Of a stretch of 49,542 nucleotides of DNA, positions 42,214 through 49,542 are shown one piece after another (the first letter of the stretch is position 1; each line of letters starts with the position of its first letter). The stretch is from Muribaculaceae bacterium (lineage in GTDB: Bacteria; Bacteroidota; Bacteroidia; Bacteroidales; Muribaculaceae): NCBI GenBank assembly GCA_017651515.1, contig JAGCCU010000036.1, positions 1 through 49,542 on the forward strand. The letters run 5' to 3'. The position numbers and the translations under genes were made by a program. The notes under the pieces are model-generated. The model searched no databases. It saw only the letters and a program-made list of their open reading frames with translations, and was not told the DNA's origin.

Positions 42214-45200
42214 TTATTTAACAACTTTAGTTGTCGAAGTAGTTCCGTCGGTGTAACGGGTAACTACAATGTTCACACCATTGTGAGGACGACTTGAAGC
42301 ACGGCCCATAGTGTCGAAGTAGATCACATCGCTAACCACCTTGATAGCGCTTAGGTCATTGACCTCGGTGATCACATTTTCAGTATCCTTAATTTCATCT
42401 TCGATTACCGTCTCAACGATGTAGAACTTGTCATCGCCACCGGCCTTGCTGCCGTTCAGGTTATTAGTCTTGGTGAAATAAGCACGGACAATGAACTTCA
42501 CTGGCAACGAAGCAATATCGATTCCGTTGGTGACATTATCGCCAGTACCAACCTTGCGTGCACCGAAGGTGTAGTTATACACATTATTACTATCCTTGTT
42601 TTGACCAAGCGTATAACCCATCACACCGAGGTCAGATGAAGACGTACCGATATGGCATGGGTTACTGGCTTCTCCGGTATAGGTGATTTCATCGAATTTG
42701 AATGAATTCATACCACCATCAATTTCAGCTCCAAGACGATACTGGTAATCATCCTCTTCCTCACCTACATACTTGGTCGGAATCTGACGCCATGCACGAA
42801 CCTTGTACAGCTCATATCCAGCAGGCACTGCAGCATTGCTGAACTGCAGTTTCACATCGTAATAGCAGTACTGGGGCTTGGTCTTGTCGCCTGGCCAAGT
42901 GTAAGCACTCTTCGCATAAGACGGTGTGGCCAATGGGAACTTACCAACGGCCTTGCTCTGCTGAGGACCGCCATAGGTGTTGTAGTCTATACGGGCAACC
43001 TTATTGCCGTTTTCATCAAGTTGTTCTTGGTAACCCCTTGAGAAAAGCTCAACAACAGGAGCATAGACATAGTCTATCGCACTTGTCTGATTCTTGGGAT
43101 AATAGTCGATGAAGTTAGCCCAGTTGGTGGTATTCTGCTCGTTCACCCTAGGTTGGGCTGAAGTAGGAGCTACATAATAGTTCAGGGCATCATCATCATC
43201 ATTCATAGTGACGGTATAGTACTCACCCTGGTTACCGGCGATACCATCAGGTGGTAAGTCACCTTCATCATCACCATCTACTGTATTGACAATGAAGTAG
43301 TGTTCATTAGCTGCTTTAGCACTCCAACGATAAGCGTCATAACGCAGAATGTCTTGCTTACTGCTGAACTGGACCTTCTCTTGGAACTCAACGTCCTCAA
43401 CGACTTCTACTGTAGGAACGTTTCCTGTTTCCCCATCCACCTGTGCTTTGGTGAACGAGCCGTTGATCTTAGAATCTGTCTTATAGATAGGCACACGCAC
43501 CTCGTTACTGTAAGCATATCCTTCTTGACCTTCTTCACCAACTTCCATCTTGTACATATACTGCAGTGGATGAGCATTCTTAGACACCTCTACGGTGAAG
43601 TTATCCCAGAAGCGCAAACCATTAGTCAAGTTGACAACACCTTCACTGGTGGTAAATGGGAACGACAGAGTCGCGTTGGTATGGTAGCCAGCGGCAGTTC
43701 CACTAGTCTTACCGTTAGGATAGTCAGTTGATTGACTCTGATTTGAAAGAGTAATGCGAATATTCGATCCTTCTACAGCACCAGTTGCAACAAGTTCCTT
43801 GTTAACAGTGGCCAAATATTGGATGTTACCATTAGCATCGGTAACAGCATTGCCGTTTTCATCAACCTGTGCAGCACGGCTCGAACGATAGAATTTAAGG
43901 CCTTTGCTCAAATCAGTCGAAGTAAGAGTCATACCGTTGTTGCTCAGCTCAAGCCTGTTGCTATAGCAGTTCTTCTCGTTGTCGGGGTTGTAACGGCTAT
44001 AGTAGGTAGCACCGATCATACGGGCTTTCTCATTTGGATCGAGACCCGGGATGAAGATTTCTTCCGGATTACTCATCTGCAAGGTGAGGAAGCCATCGCT
44101 GTCGCGTCCACGGATCACATAAGTCCTTGTCTGACTACCTGCAGTCATATCTACATACACGTCAGGCCATGTGAATCCTTCTTCTCCAACAGCAAGTTTA
44201 ATTCGTGGGAGAATGATGGGCACTGGTGTGCTGACCACACTGCCTGCGGCATCGGTATATTCACCATTGGCGTTGCGGTAATAAACAGGAACATAGCTCT
44301 CGATACCAAACTCGTCAACGACAAGCTCCCACAGTTCATAATACTGATATTCGCCTGGCAGGAAATCATCAAGGTTGCTCTTCCAAGCCAACTGATGCTT
44401 GTAAAGACCTGTCATATCAGCGTTTTCCTTGACAATTGTACCATCAGGAATTTCATCCTGGTGAATCACGAACAGACCCATAGTGGGCTGATGCTTGGTA
44501 TTATACCTGAAGTAATCCTGAGAACGGTTCTCGCTTAAACCACCAGAGCCACGATTCAAATGCTCCAACATACGGAAATCAGGTACGAAGAACATCATGT
44601 CACGTACGTCCTGGCAGTCAGCCGACTGGCTGTCCTCTCCATACATCATGAAATGGTGACCGTTCTGGACGAATGGCACATTGGGGCAGTCATGAATCAC
44701 ACCGAAGGACTTCATGTCGATCAAATCCCAATAAAGGTCAGCTTCAGCTTCTTCTGCATTGCCCACAGTTGGACTGAATTGCTCAAACATGTGGCACAAG
44801 AGAGCCGGACCATTCAAATAATCAAAAGCAAGACCTTCATCATAATAAGTGCCATTATAATATGCGGGGTTGCCATAACCTATAGTAGATTTCTGGTTAT
44901 CAAACCACAATAATTGTCCCTTGGCAAGAAGATAGAACTTGTTCATCTTGTCGCAGTCAATCTTGAACAAAGTACCTCTTTCTATACCTTCTCCAGTACG
45001 ACGAGCCTCTGAAATGATGCGAGCTGACTTAATAGACATGCCAATATAATCCTTCAATTCCTCATAGGTGGTGGTAGCTTGTGTCATGTTTGAAGGTTTC
45101 TTAAAGTCATCAACCATTTCAATCAACAATAACGTAACACCCTCCTCATTTGGCTTATATTGATTGGGATCCATATACCTGTAGTTGCTGCCGTCAAGCA

Positions 45201-47364
45201 CATCACCTGGGATATCCCAACCATAAGAGTCTTCGCATACAGTACTTGAATTTGAGGTAATCATACCAACACCAGTATAAGGCACTTCGTTGTCATGATC
45301 TTTTCCTCCTGTTGCAGTGTGGCCACGATAGTAGTTGCCAGGAATATCCTTATTAGTATATACCTCGCGGAGCATAGCGATAATCTGCTCAGGATCGGTA
45401 GCAATCTCTGCCAGCGTTGACTCGGTTTGGTCTTCCTCATCTGCATTGATTGGCCACTTATATGTGATACCATCAAAGAAATTATTATCACGTATTGCTT
45501 CGGGACCTGTATAAACACCCTTTCCAGTGAGTGGAATATTTATTGTCTCGTTACCAGCAACTATAGTGAGAGTGCCAGTATAGTCGTCCTCTGCATTAGG
45601 CATGAATGTCACAGGAATAATAGCAAATGAGTTTGCACCAATGGTAATCGCGCTGCTTGCCACTGAGAAAGGAGGATTGTCGTTTACGGTAATTGTAGCC
45701 TGAACATCTGCATTACCCTCATTCTTAACTATCGCAGTCTTTGCCTCTCCGTCACCTACGCTTACCGTGCCGAAATCAAGTGAAGTGGTAGCTTCCAACT
45801 CTGGCATAGTAGAATAAGCTATCGATATCTTTGGCAAGAAAGAACCTTGAGATGTTCTAGTCCAGTATCTATAATAAGTGCAATAACTTGCATTTGAATG
45901 ATTATTTTCACCAACCCATGAGCAACTTTGAGATGTATTACTACTACCAACAACGAAGTCAACAATCAGGTTGTCACCTAGATACTGATATGGAGCACTA
46001 AGGTTGATTGTGAGTGTGTTTTGACCTGTGGTGAGGTTGCCATTGAATACCTGCGTACTGTTACTGCGGTTTGTCTCCATTCCACTCTGGCTGGTCACTG
46101 TAGTTGCATCGGTATTGCCAAGACTCATAGCCACTGTAGCATTGCCAAGCTGAGTTGGAACAGTACCATTACCTTGAACATAGAACGTGAGAGCAGTGAT
46201 TGCATCACCCGCTTTAATGCCTTGCGCTGTGAGCATTGATGCTGGATAAATCATCTGCGAAGTCGTACCTTGCGTGGTGAAATATTCACCATAGACTGGG
46301 AACATCGATGATTGGTTATTTCCGCCTGAAGGATCACCTTGATGTTCTTCGCCAACACCGACACCACTTAGTTGTGTTGTGTACTCAAAATCCATTGATG
46401 TGAGTTCCTGGGCATTGAGAGTAAACGTACCACTATATGACTGAAGTTCGGTGGGAGCAAAGGTCACTACATAGCTGCGCGATGCACCGCTAGCCAGCTT
46501 GCCGCTACTTGTACTCGAGATGGTAAACGCGGGATTGTCACAATTCACCACTGGAGTAAATGCCTCCTCACCAGTGTTCATCACGGTTATCGTGACTGTC
46601 TTAGCTTCGCCGATTTTAACGTCGCCAAAGGCGCCATCACCACTGAGTAATGCCATATAGGGAGCAGAAATCTCCAAGAAGACTGCATCGTAACTGGTAC
46701 CGTTTTCTTGTACACCCAGCACATTAAAAACGTATGATTTGCCACTCTCAAACTCAAAGTCGTTCCATTCGGATCGCTGAACTTGGCCGTGATTTGAAGC
46801 CATAAGGAGATATGTGGCAGGAACAGTAATCGCAAAGTCATAAGTGCCCGCAGGGATCAAGATTGAACCCGGCTCGTCTAAAACAACATTCGAGGTTCCC
46901 TGCGCAGCATTGGCTAGCTCTGGTATCTTATACTCAAACTCATTATAAAAATTATTGAGAAAATCACTGCCATAAGCAGCCCTATTATAATTGTTATAAT
47001 TATTTATTGAACCATAATTAGCTGTTGTCAGATATCCACCTAATTGATTACTATAATTAGATAAACGAAAAGTATACGCCGAATGATCTTTATCGAGGAG
47101 CATTTGATAGCCATAGCCATCAACCCAGCGAATACCAACTGCAAGGGTGACTCTAGCGTAACCTTCAGGAACCGAAGCGCGGTTAGGAACCACCTTATAT
47201 GGTTCAGCATCTAGCCGTGCCTTGATGATGTTGATCAAGGCAGCATTATCTTTAGCCATGAGTGCCTTGTCGCCATCAACCTTAGTAACATCTTGTGCCG
47301 CGGCATATTGCGAGTAAGCCATAGCCACGACAACAATCAAAAATAACTTCAGTAAATGTTTCAT
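42214..47364 (-). CDS. Giant secreted protein: gingipain-type DUF2436 domain, choice-of-anchor D repeats, type IX sorting tail
   Basis: 1716 residues. Signal peptide (KHLLKLFLIVVVAMAYSQYA). Residues about 60-230 match the DUF2436 domain of Porphyromonas gingipain/haemagglutinin adhesins: VTLAVGIRWVDGYGYQMLLD, KDHSAY, the YNEFEYKIPELANA strand, VVLDEPGSILIPAGTYDFAI and ESGKSYVFNV. Choice-of-anchor D (Ig-like) domains follow at about 240-335 (FGDVKIGEAKTVTITVMNTG) and again (LDFGTVSVGDGEAKTAIVKN). An uncharacterised large central region holds many acidic loops. The last about 40 residues (VIYFDTMGRASSRPHNGVNI then VVTRYTDGTTSTTKVVK) form a type A sorting tail of type IX secretion. It should be surface-attached; no protease domain is visible. 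Confidence 0.85.
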   Translation of the reverse strand: MKHLLKLFLIVVVAMAYSQYAAAQDVTKVDGDKALMAKDNAALINIIKARLDAEPYKVVPNRASVPEGYARVTLAVGIRWVDGYGYQMLLDKDHSAYTFRLSNYSNQLGGYLTTANYGSINNYNNYNRAAYGSDFLNNFYNEFEYKIPELANAAQGTSNVVLDEPGSILIPAGTYDFAITVPATYLLMASNHGQVQRSEWNDFEFESGKSYVFNVLGVQENGTSYDAVFLEISAPYMALLSGDGAFGDVKIGEAKTVTITVMNTGEEAFTPVVNCDNPAFTISSTSSGKLASGASRSYVVTFAPTELQSYSGTFTLNAQELTSMDFEYTTQLSGVGVGEEHQGDPSGGNNQSSMFPVYGEYFTTQGTTSQMIYPASMLTAQGIKAGDAITALTFYVQGNGTVPTQLGNATVAMSLGNTDATTVTSQSGMETNRSNSTQVFNGNLTTGQNTLTINLSAPYQYLGDNLIVDFVVGSSNTSQSCSWVGENNHSNASYCTYYRYWTRTSQGSFLPKISIAYSTMPELEATTSLDFGTVSVGDGEAKTAIVKNEGNADVQATITVNDNPPFSVASSAITIGANSFAIIPVTFMPNAEDDYTGTLTIVAGNETINIPLTGKGVYTGPEAIRDNNFFDGITYKWPINADEEDQTESTLAEIATDPEQIIAMLREVYTNKDIPGNYYRGHTATGGKDHDNEVPYTGVGMITSNSSTVCEDSYGWDIPGDVLDGSNYRYMDPNQYKPNEEGVTLLLIEMVDDFKKPSNMTQATTTYEELKDYIGMSIKSARIISEARRTGEGIERGTLFKIDCDKMNKFYLLAKGQLLWFDNQKSTIGYGNPAYYNGTYYDEGLAFDYLNGPALLCHMFEQFSPTVGNAEEAEADLYWDLIDMKSFGVIHDCPNVPFVQNGHHFMMYGEDSQSADCQDVRDMMFFVPDFRMLEHLNRGSGGLSENRSQDYFRYNTKHQPTMGLFVIHQDEIPDGTIVKENADMTGLYKHQLAWKSNLDDFLPGEYQYYELWELVVDEFGIESYVPVYYRNANGEYTDAAGSVVSTPVPIILPRIKLAVGEEGFTWPDVYVDMTAGSQTRTYVIRGRDSDGFLTLQMSNPEEIFIPGLDPNEKARMIGATYYSRYNPDNEKNCYSNRLELSNNGMTLTSTDLSKGLKFYRSSRAAQVDENGNAVTDANGNIQYLATVNKELVATGAVEGSNIRITLSNQSQSTDYPNGKTSGTAAGYHTNATLSFPFTTSEGVVNLTNGLRFWDNFTVEVSKNAHPLQYMYKMEVGEEGQEGYAYSNEVRVPIYKTDSKINGSFTKAQVDGETGNVPTVEVVEDVEFQEKVQFSSKQDILRYDAYRWSAKAANEHYFIVNTVDGDDEGDLPPDGIAGNQGEYYTVTMNDDDDALNYYVAPTSAQPRVNEQNTTNWANFIDYYPKNQTSAIDYVYAPVVELFSRGYQEQLDENGNKVARIDYNTYGGPQQSKAVGKFPLATPSYAKSAYTWPGDKTKPQYCYYDVKLQFSNAAVPAGYELYKVRAWRQIPTKYVGEEEDDYQYRLGAEIDGGMNSFKFDEITYTGEASNPCHIGTSSSDLGVMGYTLGQNKDSNNVYNYTFGARKVGTGDNVTNGIDIASLPVKFIVRAYFTKTNNLNGSKAGGDDKFYIVETVIEDEIKDTENVITEVNDLSAIKVVSDVIYFDTMGRASSRPHNGVNIVVTRYTDGTTSTTKVVK

Positions 47365-47831
47365 TTTGAATGAATATTAAATTAATAAATGTTTATTGTT
47401 TTCAACAGTAGTGCAAGAATCAGCCCATTGCCAAATCTTGCTTTATATAATATACAATCTCTTACTGCACAAACATATAGCTGCAATGTCATGCGGTTAA
47501 ACGAATATTACCTCGAAATGAAACTAGAAACATCGAATCATAGCAAAAACACTCACTTGATAATAGTTCCAGTAATAGCCATTAACCTATTAAAAACCGT
47601 AGTTTAAGGATTCACACTTTTAAACCTGTTTTTGTTTAAACCTGTCAGCCAAGCATAAATCTAGTGCAAAGAAATGACATTTTTACTAATTTCACACGTG
47701 TTGCTCTATAAAACACGCCTGAATTTAAATATTTTTTACAATCGGCTACTAATTTTCAGAGTAAAAATTAATATTTATTATTGTCATGCATGCCGTTGGC
47801 TCCGACTCTGAAGTCAGTTGATGGTCACGTC
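47365..47831. other. AT-rich intergenic stretch between the giant gene and the asparaginase gene
   Basis: A noncoding, AT-rich region between divergent genes. It holds a direct repeat TTTAAACCTGT at 47619-47629 and 47635-47645, 16 bp apart. On the minus strand a weak -7-like TATGTTTG (complement of 47470-47477) might serve the giant gene with a leader near 100 nt. No other feature was recognised. Confidence 0.4.
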
Positions 47832-47862
47832 TTGCACAGGTCAGCCAAAAAACGTAACTTTG
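47832..47862 (+). promoter_or_regulatory. Promoter of the asparaginase gene
   Basis: TTG (47832-47834), 20 bp spacer, TAACTTTG (47855-47862). The ATG at 47876 is 14 nt past the -7 box and another in-frame ATG at 47894 is 32 nt past it. Confidence 0.85.
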
Positions 47863-47875
47863 CAAACACTAACTG

Positions 47876-48937
47876 ATGAAACCTCTATCAACTATGACGA
47901 CCAAACAACGACCACGCCTGCTCATCATCTATACCGGCGGCACCATCGGCATGATTGAGAACCCTGTGACCCATGCGCTGCAACCGTTCGACTTCTCACA
48001 CCTTATAGATAATGTCCCCAAGGTGAAGATGCTGGGCTACGACATTGACCATATCCAGTTTAACCCGCCCATCGACAGTTCCAACATGAGTCTGGAGCAC
48101 TGGCGCGACATGGCAACCGCCATCGAGCAGCACTATGACGACTACGACGGCTTCGTGGTACTGCACGGCACCGACACGATGTCGTTCACTGCCTCGGCAC
48201 TGAGTTTCATGCTAGAGAACCTGCGCAAGCCGGTAATCATCACAGGGTCGCAGCTGCCCATCGGCGAAGTGCGCACCGACGGTGAAGAAAACCTCATCAC
48301 CGCCCTGCAAGTGGCAGCCGCCATAGGTCGAGACGGCGAGCCGATGATTCAAGAGGTAGCGATTCTATTCAATGACTCACTGTGGCGCGGTAATCGAAGC
48401 ACAAAGATGAGTGCCGACAACTTCAATGCCTTCAAGAGCAACAACTACCCTGAGTTGGCACGCATAGGTCTGTCGATTACTTTCATGGAGAAAAACCTAT
48501 ACCGACAGACAAACAACGAGCCGCTGAAAGTGCACAAAGTCCTCGATCCCAGTGTGATTTTTATCGAACTGTACCCCGGATTGTGTGAGGCTACTCTGCG
48601 GCATATGCTTAACACTCCTTATATAAAAGGTGTAGTGCTAAAGACCTACGGTGCAGGAAATGCCCCGAGCGATGCATGGTTCATCGGGGCCATACGCGAT
48701 GCTGTAGAACGCGGAATCGTTGTGCTCAACGTCACACAGTGCGTGAACGGCGGCGTCAACGACACGCTCTACGAAACGGGCAATACGCTCTCGGCTGCCG
48801 GCGTGGTGAGCGGACACGACATGACCAGCGAAGCCGCCATCACCAAGTTGATGTTCCTCTTCGGATTGGGGCTGGACCGTGACGCGGTGCTGCGCGAACT
48901 CAACCGTGATCTGCGTGGTGAAGTTTCAATACTCTGA
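47876..48937 (+). CDS. ansA: Type I L-asparaginase
   Basis: 353 residues. It hydrolyses L-asparagine to aspartate and ammonia in the cytoplasm (no signal peptide). The first catalytic Thr is in LLIIYTGGTIGMIE (Thr20); the second triad region is in FVVLHGTDTMSFTASALSFM. Also present are RKPVIITGSQLPIGEVRTDG and, later, VVLKTYGAGNAPSD. The length fits the homodimeric/tetrameric type I cytoplasmic enzymes. ATG at 47894 (347 residues) is an equally good start, because the promoter -7 box is so close to 47876. Followed 62 bp later by a small gene that may be cotranscribed. Interesting but probably coincidental: the next genes downstream are tRNA-Asn copies. Confidence 0.93.
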   Translation: MKPLSTMTTKQRPRLLIIYTGGTIGMIENPVTHALQPFDFSHLIDNVPKVKMLGYDIDHIQFNPPIDSSNMSLEHWRDMATAIEQHYDDYDGFVVLHGTDTMSFTASALSFMLENLRKPVIITGSQLPIGEVRTDGEENLITALQVAAAIGRDGEPMIQEVAILFNDSLWRGNRSTKMSADNFNAFKSNNYPELARIGLSITFMEKNLYRQTNNEPLKVHKVLDPSVIFIELYPGLCEATLRHMLNTPYIKGVVLKTYGAGNAPSDAWFIGAIRDAVERGIVVLNVTQCVNGGVNDTLYETGNTLSAAGVVSGHDMTSEAAITKLMFLFGLGLDRDAVLRELNRDLRGEVSIL

Positions 48938-48999
48938 CCAGCGAATCGCCGGGCCAAAAGGACTCACTCCAAATTTTTAAATATAAATTACATAGGATT

Positions 49000-49191
49000 A
49001 TGACTAGACATACATTAAGAGACCGTAACTCTCACATTATTGGTTACATCGACGTAGATTACGATGGTCGCCAGACTCTGAAAGACCGCAATTACCACAT
49101 TCTAGGATATTACGATCCAGTACGTGACGAGACCCAAGACCGCAACTACCATGTAATAGCCCGCGGCAACATCCTCACCACACTTCTATAG
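49000..49191 (+). CDS. Tiny three-repeat beta protein, unknown function
   Basis: 63 residues built from three near-repeats: LRDRNSHIIGYIDVDYDGRQ, LKDRNYHILGYYDPVRDE, then QDRNYHVIARGNILTTLL. Each has the form (L/T)xDRNxHxIGY. It resembles a widespread group of tiny proteins with beta-strand repeats of DxxGRxxGxY and an ending like GxGNLLTTLL, probably a small beta-flower or beta-roll fold. No signal peptide or membrane segment; charge is balanced. Function unknown. It sits 62 bp after the asparaginase gene on the same strand. A bidirectional hairpin follows at 49246-49276. The repeats and codon use speak for a real gene despite its length. Confidence 0.75.
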   Translation: MTRHTLRDRNSHIIGYIDVDYDGRQTLKDRNYHILGYYDPVRDETQDRNYHVIARGNILTTLL

Positions 49192-49241
49192 ACTCTGCGA
49201 CCTTTGAGTCAACGAAGCTTGGTTCTTGGCTCCTGTAAACG

Positions 49242-49276
49242 AAAAAAGTCCCGAAGACAATTTGCCTTCAGGACTT
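49242..49276 (-). terminator. Rho-independent terminator of the tRNA-Asn array
   Basis: A stem of up to 15 bp (complement of 49262-49276 with 49246-49260), including two G-U pairs in the minus-strand RNA; six T residues follow (complement of 49242-49247). It may also act for the convergent small gene. Confidence 0.9.
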
Positions 49277-49281
49277 TCTTG

Positions 49282-49355
49282 CGCTTCAAGATGGACTTGA
49301 ACCAACGACCCCATGATTAACAGTCATGTGCTCTAACCAACTGAGCTATTGAAGC
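49282..49355 (-). tRNA. tRNA-Asn (anticodon GTT), copy 1 (promoter-distal)
   Basis: 74 nt. The acceptor stem GCTTCAA pairs with TTGAAGC, discriminator G. The D arm AGCTCAGTTGGTTAGAGC, the anticodon stem CATGA/TCATG with loop CTGTTAA (anticodon GTT, complement of 49319-49321) and the T arm with GGTTCAAGTCC are all complete. CCA is not encoded. Confidence 0.97.
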
Positions 49356-49396
49356 AATAATTGAGCCTTTTATAGTCCTGTGCCCGGGACTTTGAG

Positions 49397-49470
49397 CGCT
49401 TCAAGATGGACTTGAACCAACGACCCCATGATTAACAGTCATGTGCTCTAACCAACTGAGCTATTGAAGC
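49397..49470 (-). tRNA. tRNA-Asn (anticodon GTT), copy 2
   Basis: Same sequence as copy 1 by eye. Repeat period 115 bp, so the 41-nt spacer is repeated as well, including an AGTCC/GGACT hairpin. Confidence 0.97.
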
Positions 49471-49510
49471 AATAATGAGCCTTTTATAGTCCTGTGCCCG
49501 GGACTTTGAG

Positions 49511-49542
49511 CGCTTCAAGATGGACTTGAACCAACGACCCCA
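49511..49542 (-). tRNA. tRNA-Asn, copy 3 (cut by window end)
   Basis: The 3' 32 nt of a third copy, matching copies 1 and 2 exactly up to the window edge; the period from copy 2 is 114 bp. Confidence 0.93.

Noticed and set aside
47876-49542. Functional link between asparaginase and the tRNA-Asn array
   Set aside because: The genes converge with a terminator between them; adjacency alone is not evidence.

Overview
The window looks like chromosome of a gut-type Bacteroidales bacterium, most likely Muribaculaceae or Prevotellaceae; I cannot settle the family. Four things support this. Promoters carry the Bacteroidota -7 box TAnnTTTG with TTG/TTTG about 20 bp upstream. Genes lack Shine-Dalgarno sites. 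Large secreted proteins end in type IX (Por) sorting-like tails, or in dockerin-like repeats after BspA-type leucine-rich repeats. Several families are typical of Bacteroidota (DUF4492 beside cydAB, the DUF2723 membrane protein, a CBS-less KdsD). No mobile element, phage or CRISPR array was found.

Layout. 1-5.3 kb: 3' end of a secreted PKD-domain protein, then DUF4492-cydA-cydB (cytochrome bd quinol oxidase) and a lipoprotein. 5.4-6.5 kb: a cysteine hydrolase and an AlaX-type tRNA editing protein, separated by a terminator that overlaps a promoter. 6.5-10.2 kb (minus): SF1 helicase, SBF/BASS-family transporter and outer-membrane barrel, apparently one operon. tRNA-Tyr follows with its own promoter and terminator. 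10.4-13.4 kb (minus): lipoprotein, KdsD (Kdo synthesis), a PfkB-like protein without its catalytic Asp, and a TPR protein. Upstream on the same strand lies an RNA resembling a TPP riboswitch with altered core positions. 13.7-21.3 kb: GT2 transferase, MtgA, a secreted nuclease/phosphatase-fold protein, an M16 peptidase, a thioredoxin-fold lipoprotein without CXXC, and a membrane protein.

21.4-32.7 kb is one polysaccharide export locus read rightward: flippase (Wzx), outer-membrane export lipoprotein (Wza), polymerase/ligase (Wzy), chain-length protein (Wzz) with a degenerate kinase-like tail, three glycosyltransferases, a radical SAM protein and a BspA-like surface protein with its own internal promoter. 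It ends at a strong terminator. 32.9-38.0 kb (minus): DUF2723 GT-C-like protein, polysaccharide deacetylase and QueG. 38.2-47.4 kb: two very large secreted proteins facing each other, one LRR/dockerin-like and one with a gingipain-type DUF2436 domain. Between them is a terminator-bounded noncoding stretch packed with small hairpins. 47.9-49.5 kb: type I asparaginase, a tiny three-repeat protein, and a tandem tRNA-Asn array on the minus strand that runs off the window.

The observations most worth a second look are the variant TPP-riboswitch-like RNA (about 13544-13648, minus), the hairpin-dense island (about 41755-41958), and the two proteins that keep a fold but have lost its catalytic motif (PfkB-like, and the Wzz tail).
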